A DNA stretch of 64,000 nt from JdFR-22 sp964534325 (lineage in GTDB: Archaea; Halobacteriota; Archaeoglobi; Archaeoglobales; Archaeoglobaceae): the NCBI GenBank assembly GCA_964534325.1, contig CAZHOR010000005.1:62001-126000 (forward strand). The letters run 5' to 3'. The notes under the pieces were generated by a model. The model was not told the DNA's origin. It saw only the letters and a list, made by a program, of their open reading frames with translations, and did not search any database. The position numbers were made by a program, and so were the translations under genes. Below, in pieces: positions 24,586 to 33,546 of this stretch; position 1 is the first letter of the stretch, and each line of letters begins with the position of its first letter.

Positions 24586-24978
24586 TCAAGCCGCCTCGAT
24601 CCAGCTGCTTCCTCCTTCGCCTGCGAATCTTATCTTGCCTTCCTGCACTAAAGCCGTAGCGATCTGTCCTACCTCGTCTCTGTTCTCGGCAAGTAATCTT
24701 GATATCTGGGTGATCTCGGTTCTTCCGCTCTCTCTGACAAAGTTTTCTACTTTTCTCTTGAATAGCTCGTCTCTGCTGAATACGGGGCATATATAGGAGG
24801 ATTCACAGGGAGAAGTTATGTATTGGAGAGTTCCTTCTTCCACAAGCTGGTCTACTGCTTTAGCAACATCTTTTTTGCCTGCATCTAGGAGTCTGGCAAT
24901 CTCGTAAACCCTTAATTTCGCATCTTCCTGCTCGCATCTTTTCTTTACCAATTCGAGGACCCTATCTATTAGTTGCAT
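24586..24978 (-). CDS. Tandem winged-helix protein of unknown function
   Basis: 130 residues. The protein reads as two consecutive winged-helix units: residues about 1-58 (VYEIARLLDAGKKDVAKAVD then LVEEGTLQYIT) and about 70-128 (EITQISRLLAENRDEVGQIA then LVQEGKIRF). Two cysteines (SPCESSYICP) separate them. No closer family is recognised. An iron-box-like sequence lies about 50 bases upstream (25025-25038), and the next gene upstream in the same direction is the ZIP transporter of the iron block, so a role in metal response is possible but unproven. Confidence 0.65.
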   Translation of the reverse strand: MQLIDRVLELVKKRCEQEDAKLRVYEIARLLDAGKKDVAKAVDQLVEEGTLQYITSPCESSYICPVFSRDELFKRKVENFVRESGRTEITQISRLLAENRDEVGQIATALVQEGKIRFAGEGGSSWIEAA

Positions 24979-25024
24979 TATCCCACCATTACTGAATATG
25001 TATTCAATTTTATTTTAACTTTTC

Positions 25025-25038
25025 GGTTAGCCTAAAAA
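25025..25038 (-). promoter_or_regulatory. Iron-box-like site upstream of the tandem winged-helix gene
   Basis: Read on the minus strand this is TTTTTAGGCTAACC, 11 bases of which (TTAGGCTAACC) equal the right part of the DtxR/IdeR consensus TTAGGTTAGGCTAACCTAA. It lies 46-60 bases before the start codon at 24978. The dtxR promoter in this window carries related TTTAGG-type sites. Confidence 0.45.
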
Positions 25039-25095
25039 TTTTGGTTTGATAACTCAAAGGATCTTGAGTTTGTGCCAAGTAAGGGAATCGACCTG

Positions 25096-25848
25096 TTAAT
25101 GCCCGAAGACTATTTTCACCGCCAGCAATAACAATATACCCAAAATAAACGCTATAAAATGCATTATATTCCTAATAAGGTTTTCTCCATGCTTTATCTC
25201 CGGTATAAGGTCAGATGAGGAGATGTAAATGAAATTACCTGCGGCGAAGGGCAGGAGAAATGTGGTGTCAATGGTGGTGGAGAGAAAATACGCCAGAATT
25301 CCTCCCGGGATTATAGTTAGAGCGGAGAAAAAGTTGAACCACAATGCCCGCAGTTTATCCCACCCCCCATAAAGCAGAATACCGAAATCTCCAAATTCCT
25401 GAGGGATTTCGTGGGCTGCACAGGCTATCCAGGTGATCATTCCGGTGGGAACAGAGACCAAAAAGCTTCCCCCAATGGCCAGACCCCCAATAAAATTATG
25501 GATGCCGTCCGCCAGTAGTATCAGGTAAGTTACCGGCTTTTTATGCTCAGAGGGGACCCTATGGCAGTGGTGCCAGTTTAGGAACTGCTCCATGAGGAAG
25601 AAGAGGCAAAAACCGATCAGAACCCACAGAAAGATACCAATCCCGCCTCCGCTCTCCTCAATGGTTTTGGGGATCAAATGCAGGAAAGCTCCTCCCAGCA
25701 GAGACCCTGCAGAGAAGGCCACCAGCAATAGCAAAATCTTTCTAAGCAATTCTTCCCTCATAAATAAGGTCAAAATCCCTACCCAGGCAATTAAAGCCAT
25801 TAGAAAAGTGGACAGTACTATCCACAGGAAAGTAGACGAGAAGACCAT
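25096..25848 (-). CDS. ZIP-family divalent metal transporter
   Basis: 250 residues with about eight membrane segments. The metal-path motifs are LLADGIHNFIGGLAIGGSF (H-N-x-x-x-G in helix 4) and CAAHEIPQEFGDFGILL (H-E-I-P-x-E in helix 5). A His-containing cytoplasmic loop (NWHHCHRVPSEH) lies between helices 3 and 4. ZIP proteins import zinc, iron or manganese. It is 45 bases downstream of feoB on the same strand, so it is likely the last gene of the dtxR-feoA-feoB operon, which favours iron or manganese. Confidence 0.9.
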   Translation of the reverse strand: MVFSSTFLWIVLSTFLMALIAWVGILTLFMREELLRKILLLLVAFSAGSLLGGAFLHLIPKTIEESGGGIGIFLWVLIGFCLFFLMEQFLNWHHCHRVPSEHKKPVTYLILLADGIHNFIGGLAIGGSFLVSVPTGMITWIACAAHEIPQEFGDFGILLYGGWDKLRALWFNFFSALTIIPGGILAYFLSTTIDTTFLLPFAAGNFIYISSSDLIPEIKHGENLIRNIMHFIAFILGILLLLAVKIVFGH

Positions 25849-25893
25849 AACTATCCTGACACCCTTTCAATTATTAGAAGGCCCTTCATTCTA

Positions 25894-27612
25894 TCATCTC
25901 AACAATATCAGACGCATCAGAGTTCCCACTATCAACACTGTGACCAGCATAACTCCCACTGACTTCAAAAGGTCTTTGATCCCCAGTTCTTTGAATATGG
26001 TGGCAAAGGTGGCAGCGCACGGAAAGTAGATGGTCAGGATGGTGGCCGCGATCACCAGTTGGAGGGGACCCATTCCCAGACCGAGGAGCATACCTATGGC
26101 CAGGTCCTTTCTTAAGAAGCCTACAACAAGTGCTGCTACTGCCCCTTGGGGAAGGCCAAAGAGACCGACGATCACAGGAGCAGATAGCTCCCCTATATAC
26201 TGGAGAATCCCTATAGCATAAAGAAGATTGATTATTACGATACCCACAAAAAGCCAGGGTATTGCTTCCTTCACAAATCCTCTTACTCTCATGAACGTTT
26301 TCTTCAGTATGGTCTCAAAACTTGGCCTTCTATAAGGCGGTATTTCCAGAAATATCTCCGGGCTCTCTCCTCCTGTCACCCTGTTGAGGATTAGACCTGC
26401 TGCTACATATACTACGGCAAGGGTGCCAAAGACCATGTAAATGTATTCCATTCCGTATATGCCCAGTATCCCGAATATCATTGCTATCTGAGCCATACAG
26501 GGAACAGATATTGCCAGTAATGTGGTGGAAATGAATCGCTGTTTTCTGGTCTCTAATGCTCTGGTGGAGAGGGCGCCGGGGACATTGCACCCCATTCCCA
26601 GAAATACTGAGACTATTCCATAACCGTGCATCCCCAATCGGTGAAAGACGTTGTCCGCCAGTGTTGCCAGACGGGGGAGGTAGCCAGAATCCTCCAGCAG
26701 GGACAAAACAAAATAAAATGAGACTATATACGGTAGGACAGCTGCAAAAGGGACGAATATCCCGGTGGTGAGAAGACCCATGGATTCCATATAACTTATC
26801 TGCCCTTCTATCAGCCTTCCTATCAAAATGTCATGCAGCACTCCTCCCGGGCCGAGAGTACTGCTCATGTACATCGCTATGGGAGTGTAAAACACTTCAA
26901 AAAAGGGTTCAGTGATATTACCTATTAACCATTCTCCAATGAACCTTATCAGCCAGAAAGTAAGGAATATGACCACCAGAGCTATGGGTACACCTGAGAA
27001 GGGTTTGACCGTAGCTTCCGATAGAGCATCACTCAGTGTGTGGTGTTTATGCTCTATTCTCTGCACATCCATTACCACTTTACCGATCTCAGACCATCTG
27101 TCTTCTCTGCTCTTTGAAGCCTTATCACCAGGTCTGGCATATTCTATACTGGACACCAGCTCTCTAATGCCTTCCCCCGTTATGGCCACCACAGGAACAA
27201 CCGGAACCCCTAAATGGTGCTCAAGCTTCTCCACATCGATCTCTATCCCTTTGTGATGAGCCTCATCCCACAGGTTAAGAGCAACGATAACAGGGACATC
27301 CCTCTCCAGGAGCTCGTAAGTCAGGTAGAGGTTTCTCTCCAGATTGGTGGAGTCCACCACATTTATTACCACATCCGCACCCTCTTCCAGTATCCTGGTG
27401 GCAACCTCTTCAGCCCGACTGATAGGCTCCAGAGAATAGGTGCCGGGAACGTCTATAAGCTGATACTTCTCTCCCCCTATCCGCATTAATCCTTCAGTAA
27501 AATCAATAGTGGTCCCAGGATAATTCGAGGCAACCACGTTAGCGCCGGTGAGGCGGGAAAAAACTACACTCTTACCCACATTGGGGTTGCCCATGAGGAG
27601 GATTCTTCTCAT
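25894..27612 (-). CDS. feoB: Ferrous iron transport protein B
   Basis: 572 residues. The N-terminal GTPase has LLMGNPNVGKSVVFSRLTG, DVPGTYSLEPIS and ALNLWDEA (G4 variant). The membrane part has two Gate regions, with GMGCNVPGALSTRALET around residue 340 as the conserved Cys-containing gate, and PCMAQIAMI following. It is shorter than the about 770-residue bacterial protein, as is common in archaea. FeoB imports Fe(II) across the cytoplasmic membrane. It lies 100 bases downstream of feoA; that gap has no gene. Confidence 0.95.
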   Translation of the reverse strand: MRRILLMGNPNVGKSVVFSRLTGANVVASNYPGTTIDFTEGLMRIGGEKYQLIDVPGTYSLEPISRAEEVATRILEEGADVVINVVDSTNLERNLYLTYELLERDVPVIVALNLWDEAHHKGIEIDVEKLEHHLGVPVVPVVAITGEGIRELVSSIEYARPGDKASKSREDRWSEIGKVVMDVQRIEHKHHTLSDALSEATVKPFSGVPIALVVIFLTFWLIRFIGEWLIGNITEPFFEVFYTPIAMYMSSTLGPGGVLHDILIGRLIEGQISYMESMGLLTTGIFVPFAAVLPYIVSFYFVLSLLEDSGYLPRLATLADNVFHRLGMHGYGIVSVFLGMGCNVPGALSTRALETRKQRFISTTLLAISVPCMAQIAMIFGILGIYGMEYIYMVFGTLAVVYVAAGLILNRVTGGESPEIFLEIPPYRRPSFETILKKTFMRVRGFVKEAIPWLFVGIVIINLLYAIGILQYIGELSAPVIVGLFGLPQGAVAALVVGFLRKDLAIGMLLGLGMGPLQLVIAATILTIYFPCAATFATIFKELGIKDLLKSVGVMLVTVLIVGTLMRLILLR

Positions 27613-27712
27613 TATTTCACTCTAATGCTATAACCTTCTTTTCCTTCTTTTTCACGCTGTCACTGTAAGCTATGCTAATCTACTCGCGTAGGATCTACTT
27701 CTCTGTCCTCCC

Positions 27713-28024
27713 CTACTCTTCTACCATTATCTTGCTGGCCATGCCTCTCCCTATGGTTATCTGACAACCTCCGATGTCCACTACTATTGGTCCTCGAGGC
27801 TGTCTGGCCACTACTCTAATCTTTTTCCCTATTCGTATCCCCATGGTCTCTACTTTTTGTCTAAATCCGTGACCTTCATCCAATCGGGTAACCACTCCGC
27901 TTTTTCCTGAACCAAGTTCGCTCAAGGGCTTCATTTTACCGTCACCTGCACTACCGGTTAGTTTTTCTTCTTTACCTGGAGATAGTAGTGTCTTCAATTT
28001 CTTATTCCGGTTTTCTGTTGACAT
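27713..28024 (-). CDS. feoA: FeoA-domain protein
   Basis: 103 residues. A charged 30-residue N-terminus precedes the SH3-like FeoA domain: PLSELGSGKSGVVTRLDEG, FRQKVETMGIRIGKKIRV and IVVDIGGCQITIGRGMASKI. FeoA assists FeoB in iron uptake. The start overlaps the dtxR 3' end by 31 bases, so translation is coupled. Ferrous iron is the likely substrate of this operon; FeoA has no catalytic residues. Confidence 0.92.
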   Translation of the reverse strand: MSTENRNKKLKTLLSPGKEEKLTGSAGDGKMKPLSELGSGKSGVVTRLDEGHGFRQKVETMGIRIGKKIRVVARQPRGPIVVDIGGCQITIGRGMASKIMVEE

Positions 28025-28455
28025 GGATATGTCCCCTGTTTACAATATTCTCTAAAATGCCTCAACCACTTTGGATTCAGCTCCGGAGAATTTTCGACGA
28101 ATTTTACAAAATTTTTGAGCTGTTCTATGGTCTCCGGGTTCAGGACGTGCTCTATAAGACAAGCATCCTGCTCAGCGATCTCGGGGGAGATGTTCAGGGT
28201 GGTCAAAAATTTTACAAGGACTGATCTGCGCTCCCTGACTATCTCCGCCATTTCCTTACCGCTATCCGTGAGGGAGACGAACAGTCGTTTTTTGTAGACA
28301 ATATAGCCCATATCAGAGAGCTTTCTCATCATCTCCGAAGCGCTGGCGGGCTTTACACATAGCTCATCAGATATATCCTTTATTCTGGTGTAACCATTTT
28401 CTTTGCTCAATTCGTATATGATTTCCAGGTAATCCTCACATCTTCTTCCTAACAC
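27994..28455 (-). CDS. DtxR/MntR-family metal-dependent repressor
   Basis: 153 residues from GTG 28455. The N-terminal winged helix (RCEDYLEIIYELSKENGYTR, ISDELCVKPASASEMMRKLS) and the dimerisation/metal part with DACLIEHVLNPETIEQL follow the DtxR plan. The C-terminus (HFREYCKQGTYPCQQ) carries two more cysteines; the family's SH3 domain is absent and is instead present as the separate FeoA protein. It is the first gene of the iron operon and most likely represses it when iron is plentiful, through the sites at 28554-28598. Confidence 0.92.
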   Translation of the reverse strand: MLGRRCEDYLEIIYELSKENGYTRIKDISDELCVKPASASEMMRKLSDMGYIVYKKRLFVSLTDSGKEMAEIVRERRSVLVKFLTTLNISPEIAEQDACLIEHVLNPETIEQLKNFVKFVENSPELNPKWLRHFREYCKQGTYPCQQKTGIRN

Positions 28456-28553
28456 CTACATCACCTTCTTTTGTTTTACGTTGTCTTTCAACATTTCGAA
28501 AGGCATTTTTAGAGATTTAGCTCTCACCTTTCATTTGGCCTGTACCGTCTATG

Positions 28554-28598
28554 TTTTAGGTTACCCTAAATTATATAATTTTTTTGGTGAACCTAAAA
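28554..28598 (-). promoter_or_regulatory. Iron operon promoter with two DtxR-like operator sites
   Basis: TTTTAGGTTACCCTAAA (28554-28570) is a near palindrome of the TTAGG-n-CCTAA type recognised by DtxR/MDR1 repressors. The TATA box TTATATAATT follows at 28571-28580, and a second half-site GGTGAACCTAAAA lies at 28586-28598 on the other side of it. Transcribing leftward, the first site covers the stretch between TATA and transcript start and the second covers the TFB contact region, so a bound repressor would block assembly of the initiation complex. The remaining gap up to 28663 is empty. Confidence 0.65.
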
Positions 28599-28663
28599 TT
28601 TGCTCATTATTATTTATGTTATTATTTGTGTAATTGAACTGAACCTGACCGCAAATCCAGAGG

Positions 28664-29428
28664 TCAGCCAGAACCTAATATGGAACAAAAGAGCTGTCCT
28701 TTAGCCCCGCTTTCTGCATGATCTCCCGAATAGACTGAATAATCTTCTTTTAACATATCGTCATTGATATCGGGTTTCATATTCCCTTCATAATAGAATC
28801 CAGGCAGCAGCTCTGGAGTTTGGTTTACGATTATGTTCCCCGACTTCATTCCAGCTCCAGCTCTGATACCGGCTTTATTGGAGAAGATTATACCGCCTGA
28901 CATCTTTGTGCCACAGAAAGAGTCCACAAAACCTCTTATTATGATTATTCCATCTCTTATGTGGCTGCCCACTTCCATTCCGGCGTTCCCTTCCACCAGT
29001 ATTTTGCCCGAACTCATGCCCCTCCATTCTCCTCTATAGGATGCGCCGAGGTAATCTCCTGCGTTTCCTTTTACGATCAGCTCTCCACCACCCATATTCA
29101 GAGCAGAAAAAGGTCCCACATCTCCTTCCACCATTATCTTGCCGCCCTGCATAAAAGCGCCAACGTACATACCTGCATTCCCTCTTATAAGTATTTGGCC
29201 ATCTTCCATGGACCACCCGATCCTCTTAACCTTTCTCAGATCCCCTTCGAAGATGAGTCCATCTTCATCAGGATGAACTTCAAAAAAGTCACCCAGATCG
29301 ATGGTCCTATTCCCGTGAAGTATTTTCATCTTCTCCACGTCTTCTCTGTTCTTCTGCTGGATAGTCTGGGGCAATATGCCTTCCATGTCCAGCACGGTTT
29401 CAGGAGTTTCTTTAAGCTTCAAAAGCAT
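28664..29428 (-). CDS. fwdC: Formylmethanofuran dehydrogenase subunit C
   Basis: 254 residues. From about residue 75 the chain is a right-handed beta-helix of GXGXG repeats: GQILIRGNAGMYVGAFMQGG, GELIVKGNAGDYLGASYRGE, GKILVEGNAGMEVGSHIRDG and GIIFSNKAGIRAGAGMKSG. The N-terminal 60 residues (LLKLKETPETVLDMEGILP) match the FwdC start. FwdC is a scaffold subunit of the tungsten/molybdenum enzyme that interconverts CO2 and formylmethanofuran. GGTGA lies six bases before the ATG. It is 15 bases downstream of fwdA, last in the leftward operon. fwdB and fwdD are absent here. Confidence 0.94.
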   Translation of the reverse strand: MLLKLKETPETVLDMEGILPQTIQQKNREDVEKMKILHGNRTIDLGDFFEVHPDEDGLIFEGDLRKVKRIGWSMEDGQILIRGNAGMYVGAFMQGGKIMVEGDVGPFSALNMGGGELIVKGNAGDYLGASYRGEWRGMSSGKILVEGNAGMEVGSHIRDGIIIIRGFVDSFCGTKMSGGIIFSNKAGIRAGAGMKSGNIIVNQTPELLPGFYYEGNMKPDINDDMLKEDYSVYSGDHAESGAKGQLFCSILGSG

Positions 29429-29443
29429 TCTATCACCTAATAC

Positions 29444-31105
29444 CTAACCTACAGAAATTGCTTTACCTTTAGCCAGCTCTTCTTCCTTGACGCTGTAATT
29501 TGACAGTCTTACGGTATAATACTTCTTGAAGTATTCATTTAGCTCAGGAAGAATATCCCTGTCAGTTTGAGAGTTGACCCAGTAGGTGTCTCCCGTGAAC
29601 TGGTCCACTATCTCACTCTCTCTGCAGACTATCCTACCACCTTTTATGGTAAGATATGCGTCGGAAAGCGCTTTTAGTATCTGCCTGTAATCCGATGAGT
29701 CCACTTCAAGGGGATTGATATCGTAAACCGACACGTCCGCATCCGCTCCCTTGCCCAGATGCCCTTTATTATTCAACCCAATAATTCTGGCAGGGTTGCT
29801 CCTGGTCAATTGAGCTATCTCGTAGAACCCCAGCTCCCGGTCGATTGCTGGTAGAGATGAACGTTTGTCGATGACCTGATGCACATCTATACCGTCCCTG
29901 AATTTCTTGCTCATCAGCATGGTCATTAGCTCCGGATAGCAGGTGAAGGGAGCACCGTTGGGGTGATCAGTGGTCAGAACCACCTTGTTACTGTCCACCA
30001 GCAGGGCAAGCTCCAGTCCCACCGCCCACTGTATGGCGTTAACAGGTGACTTGGGAGAATAAACTACGGGAGTCAATCCCGGAGCGGTCTCCAGCTCAAC
30101 ATTCCTGTTCACCCACTTCAGCTTGGATAGGGTGTGAAGGGAGTATTCCAGGGGACCGTCGGCGGTCATGGTGGTGGTGTCACCGAACATCACGTTACCG
30201 GTGTCTATGCTGATGTCCCTTTTGTTCACGCTCTTGGCCACTTCATCAGCCCCGGATCCAAAGGTCTTCCAGGAGTCCCCACCATAAGAGAAGAACTGCA
30301 GGTGGGTCATGTGAAGAACGGGTCTGCCGTTTTTGGCACTGATGTTTTTGATGGAGTCTATGGTCTGGAGAGCTGTTTCGAAGTTTCCGGGGTTCCCCAG
30401 ATTGTTGCCGTGGAGATGTACGGAGTGAGGTAAGCCCAATTGCTCGCAAACCTTGACCAGATTGTTTATCATTTCTCTGGATGTGACGTTGAAGAAGGGG
30501 ACCTGCTGGTCCAGCTCTTTGATGTTCCTTCCCCACCCCCATGCTTCGGTCCCACCGGGGTTGACTATCTTGATAGCATAACCTTTGGTGGCCTGGAGAA
30601 GCCAGGAAACATAGCTCTGCAAGGCTTCTTCATCACCATCTGCAATAGAGTTCATCACGAACCAGTTCCCGTCGTAGAGAGGGAACGCCATCTTGTCGAT
30701 GATGGGAATGTCGTTGAGCTCGTGGTGGGTGTGTCGGGCGTATAAGGGGGGCATGGCAGGCGTTATGGCAGTGGTGTACCCCATCCTCGCATATTCATAT
30801 CCCGTGGAGAACACAGAAGGTACAGAATTTCCACTGCCGCCTCTAAAGCCGTTCTTCTTTTTGTAATGCTTTTTGAGACCATCCTCCGGCCTGAACATCC
30901 TTCCGATGTTCTCTTTGCCTCCTGCAATATGAGCGTGAATATCAAAACCGCCGGGCATGACCAATTTATTATTAACATCTATTGTCTTGGCTCCGAACCA
31001 GATATTGTCCACTATCCTGCCGTCTTTTATGCAGATGTCCATCTTTTCGCCGTTGATCCCGTTGGCAGGATCATAGACTATTCCATTTTTAAGGATGAGC
31101 TTCAT
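29444..31105 (-). CDS. fwdA: Formylmethanofuran dehydrogenase subunit A
   Basis: 553 residues. An amidohydrolase fold with the binuclear zinc motif MPGGFDIHAHIAGGKENIGR, and further ligands in VHLHGNNLGNPGNFETAL, VLHMTHLQFFSYGG and VVLTTDHPNGAPF. FwdA hydrates and transfers the formyl group between formate, made by FwdB, and methanofuran. It overlaps the hdrA 3' end by 17 bases and is followed by fwdC, so HdrA, FwdA and FwdC should be made together. Length is slightly below the usual 570. Confidence 0.95.
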   Translation of the reverse strand: MKLILKNGIVYDPANGINGEKMDICIKDGRIVDNIWFGAKTIDVNNKLVMPGGFDIHAHIAGGKENIGRMFRPEDGLKKHYKKKNGFRGGSGNSVPSVFSTGYEYARMGYTTAITPAMPPLYARHTHHELNDIPIIDKMAFPLYDGNWFVMNSIADGDEEALQSYVSWLLQATKGYAIKIVNPGGTEAWGWGRNIKELDQQVPFFNVTSREMINNLVKVCEQLGLPHSVHLHGNNLGNPGNFETALQTIDSIKNISAKNGRPVLHMTHLQFFSYGGDSWKTFGSGADEVAKSVNKRDISIDTGNVMFGDTTTMTADGPLEYSLHTLSKLKWVNRNVELETAPGLTPVVYSPKSPVNAIQWAVGLELALLVDSNKVVLTTDHPNGAPFTCYPELMTMLMSKKFRDGIDVHQVIDKRSSLPAIDRELGFYEIAQLTRSNPARIIGLNNKGHLGKGADADVSVYDINPLEVDSSDYRQILKALSDAYLTIKGGRIVCRESEIVDQFTGDTYWVNSQTDRDILPELNEYFKKYYTVRLSNYSVKEEELAKGKAISVG

Positions 31106-33545
31106 CGATTACACCTATATCTTCATCTTCAAGCTTTTCTCCCAGCTCTGAAATGTCTTCTTTCTCCTTTAGAGGGCCCAAATCTTCCAGTTTCCGGGTG
31201 AATTCTCTTATGGTGGTGGCGAACTTATCCCCTTCTGAAGCGGAGATCCATTCTACCTTCAACCTGTCTTTCTCTATCCCGAACTCTTCCAGCAGATACT
31301 GGAGCTTCTCCATCCTTCCTTTGGCCTTGTAGTTCCCGTTTATGTAGTGGCAATCCCCCAGATGACAGCCGGCCACCAGCACTCCATCCGCTCCATGAGC
31401 GAATCCCTTGATAACGAACAGGGGGTCGACTCTGGCGCTGCACATGACCCTGATAACCTTCACATTCGATGGGTACTGTATCCTCCCCAGACCGGCAGTA
31501 TCTGCTCCTGCATAAGAGCACCAGTTGCACAGAAAAGCCAGGAGCCGAGGATGTCTTTCTTCTTCTTCGAAGGCCTCTTCTATCTGGGCCGATACCTGGG
31601 CATCGGTGAAGTTCCGCACCTGAATGGCTTTGGACGGGCAGGCAGCGGCACATGCTCCACAACCCGTACATACGGGTTCCTTGACATTAACGTCCTTCCA
31701 GGTCAATTCTATGGCGTTGAAATCGCAAATTTCCTTGCAGATATCGCATTTTATGCACTTCTCGGGGTCGATATAAGCAGTTAGAGGATCTATTTCCACT
31801 TCTTTACCCAGCAAGGTCATTGCTCTGCTGGCAGCAGCGCTTCCCTGGGCAACGCTGGCAGGAATATCCTTTGGCCCTTGAGAGCATCCGGCCAGGAATA
31901 CTCCTGAAGTGATAGCATCTACGGGCTTGAGCTTGGGGTGAGCCTCCATAAAGAAGTTATCCGCAGAAGTGGACACGTTGAGCATCCTCTTGATCTTCTC
32001 CACGTTGGAGGGAACTATTGCGGGGGCCAGCACCACCATCTCGAACTCCATTTCCTTGCTCTTACCTTCTAAGGTGTCTTCAACGAAGATGCGGAGATTT
32101 CCTGTATTCTTATCTTCCACTATCCTGCTGGGCCTTCCTCTCACGAAATTGACTCCATTATCCTTAGCAGCCCAGTAGAACTCTTCATAACCTTTCCCCA
32201 CTGCTCTTAGATCCATGTAGAACACATGGACATCGGCATCGGGATTCTTTTCCTTGATCTGATGAGTGTGCTTTAAGGAGTACATGCAGCATATACCGGA
32301 GCAGTACTTGTTGTGCTTCTCACTTCTGCTCCCCACACACTGAATAAACGCAACTTTCTGGGGCTCTTTCTTATCCGATTTCCTCACCACCTTGCCTTCG
32401 GTGGGTCCCGAGGCGTTCACCATCCTCTCGAATTCCATGGAGTTGATGACGTTCTGATATCTTCCGTAGCCGTATTCAGGTATCCTGCTTATATCGTAGA
32501 TATCATAGCCAGTAGCCAGTATTATGGCTCCCGCTTCAATATCCAGTATCTCGTCCTTCTGGGTAAAATCTATGGCCTCAGGGTCGCACACGCTTTCACA
32601 TAAGCCGCAACCGATACAGTGGTCGGAATCTATAGTATATATCAGGGGAACTGCTTGAGGAAAAGGAACGTATATGGCCTTTCTATTGGATATTCCCAGA
32701 TCGAACTCACTGGGCACTTCGATGGGACAGAAGTTGCTGCACACACCACATCCGGTGCAGTTGTCCTTGACGTAGCGGGCCTTCTTCCTCACCTTGACCT
32801 GAAAGTTGCCCACGTAGCCCCGGATATCCTCTATTTCCGAGTAGGAGAGAACGTGAATGTTCTCGTGCTTGGAGACATCGACCATCTTTGGTCCCAGGAT
32901 ACAGATGGAGCAGTCCATAGTGGGGAAGGTTTTGTCCAGCTGGGCCATATGACCTCCCAGTGAGGCCGATTTTTCTACCAGATAGACCTCCACACCCTGC
33001 TCGGCGAGGTCGAGGGCTGCCTGAATACCTGTAACTCCACCACCGATGATGAGTGCCGTGGAGTTAACGGTCAACCTCCTCCTCTCCACCGGAGTAAGGA
33101 ATCTGGATTTTGCTACAGCCATCCTTATAAGCGCTTTGGCTTTCTCTGTGGCGTTGGGGTCTCTCATGTGGACCCAGGAGCACTGCTCCCTAATGTTGGC
33201 GAACTCCAGAAGGAATGGGTTCAATCCGGCTTCTTCGATGGTCTTCCTGAAGGTGGATTCGTGCATGCGAGGAGAGCAGGCTGCAACTACAACCCGGTTT
33301 AGGTCATGCTCCTTAATAGCTTCCTTGATCTCATCCTGACCGGTTTTAGAGCAGGTATATGAGCTATCCTGAGCGAAAACTACATTATTCAGAGTTTTGG
33401 CGTATTCTGCCACGCTCTTTACGTCCACGGACTCCCCGATGTTCTTACCGCAATGGCAAACGAAGACACCGACCCGTGGAGAGCCATCTCCATTCCCACT
33501 TGCAATTTCAATTCCATTTCCGTTCTCGCTTGCATTAGAACTCAT
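31089..33545 (-). CDS. hdrA: HdrA fused to an MvhD-like domain
   Basis: 818 residues from ATG 33545, behind GGTGG; a GTG three codons upstream overlaps frhB. After a Ser/Asn/Gly-rich leader come VFVCHCGKNIGES and AACSPRMHESTFRK, the FAD site LIIGGGVTGIQAALDLAEQG and KTFPTMDCSICILGPKM, then CTGCGVCSNFCP, CIGCGLCESVCD, CIKCDICKEICD and CTGCGACAAACP clusters. From about 675 the MvhD domain reads LLAFLCNWCSYAGADTAG, KVIRVMCSARVDP and VLVAGCHLGDCHYING. HdrA-MvhD fusions are known partners of F420-dependent dehydrogenases. Gene order with frhB and fwdA suggests one complex. Confidence 0.93.
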   Translation of the reverse strand: MSSNASENGNGIEIASGNGDGSPRVGVFVCHCGKNIGESVDVKSVAEYAKTLNNVVFAQDSSYTCSKTGQDEIKEAIKEHDLNRVVVAACSPRMHESTFRKTIEEAGLNPFLLEFANIREQCSWVHMRDPNATEKAKALIRMAVAKSRFLTPVERRRLTVNSTALIIGGGVTGIQAALDLAEQGVEVYLVEKSASLGGHMAQLDKTFPTMDCSICILGPKMVDVSKHENIHVLSYSEIEDIRGYVGNFQVKVRKKARYVKDNCTGCGVCSNFCPIEVPSEFDLGISNRKAIYVPFPQAVPLIYTIDSDHCIGCGLCESVCDPEAIDFTQKDEILDIEAGAIILATGYDIYDISRIPEYGYGRYQNVINSMEFERMVNASGPTEGKVVRKSDKKEPQKVAFIQCVGSRSEKHNKYCSGICCMYSLKHTHQIKEKNPDADVHVFYMDLRAVGKGYEEFYWAAKDNGVNFVRGRPSRIVEDKNTGNLRIFVEDTLEGKSKEMEFEMVVLAPAIVPSNVEKIKRMLNVSTSADNFFMEAHPKLKPVDAITSGVFLAGCSQGPKDIPASVAQGSAAASRAMTLLGKEVEIDPLTAYIDPEKCIKCDICKEICDFNAIELTWKDVNVKEPVCTGCGACAAACPSKAIQVRNFTDAQVSAQIEEAFEEEERHPRLLAFLCNWCSYAGADTAGLGRIQYPSNVKVIRVMCSARVDPLFVIKGFAHGADGVLVAGCHLGDCHYINGNYKAKGRMEKLQYLLEEFGIEKDRLKVEWISASEGDKFATTIREFTRKLEDLGPLKEKEDISELGEKLEDEDIGVIDEAHP

Positions 33546-33546
33546 A

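Noticed and set aside
31089..33545. HdrA-MvhD as two genes joined by a sequencing error
   Set aside because: The frame is continuous, the fusion is known in other archaea, and a second HdrA-type-MvhD fusion occurs in this window.
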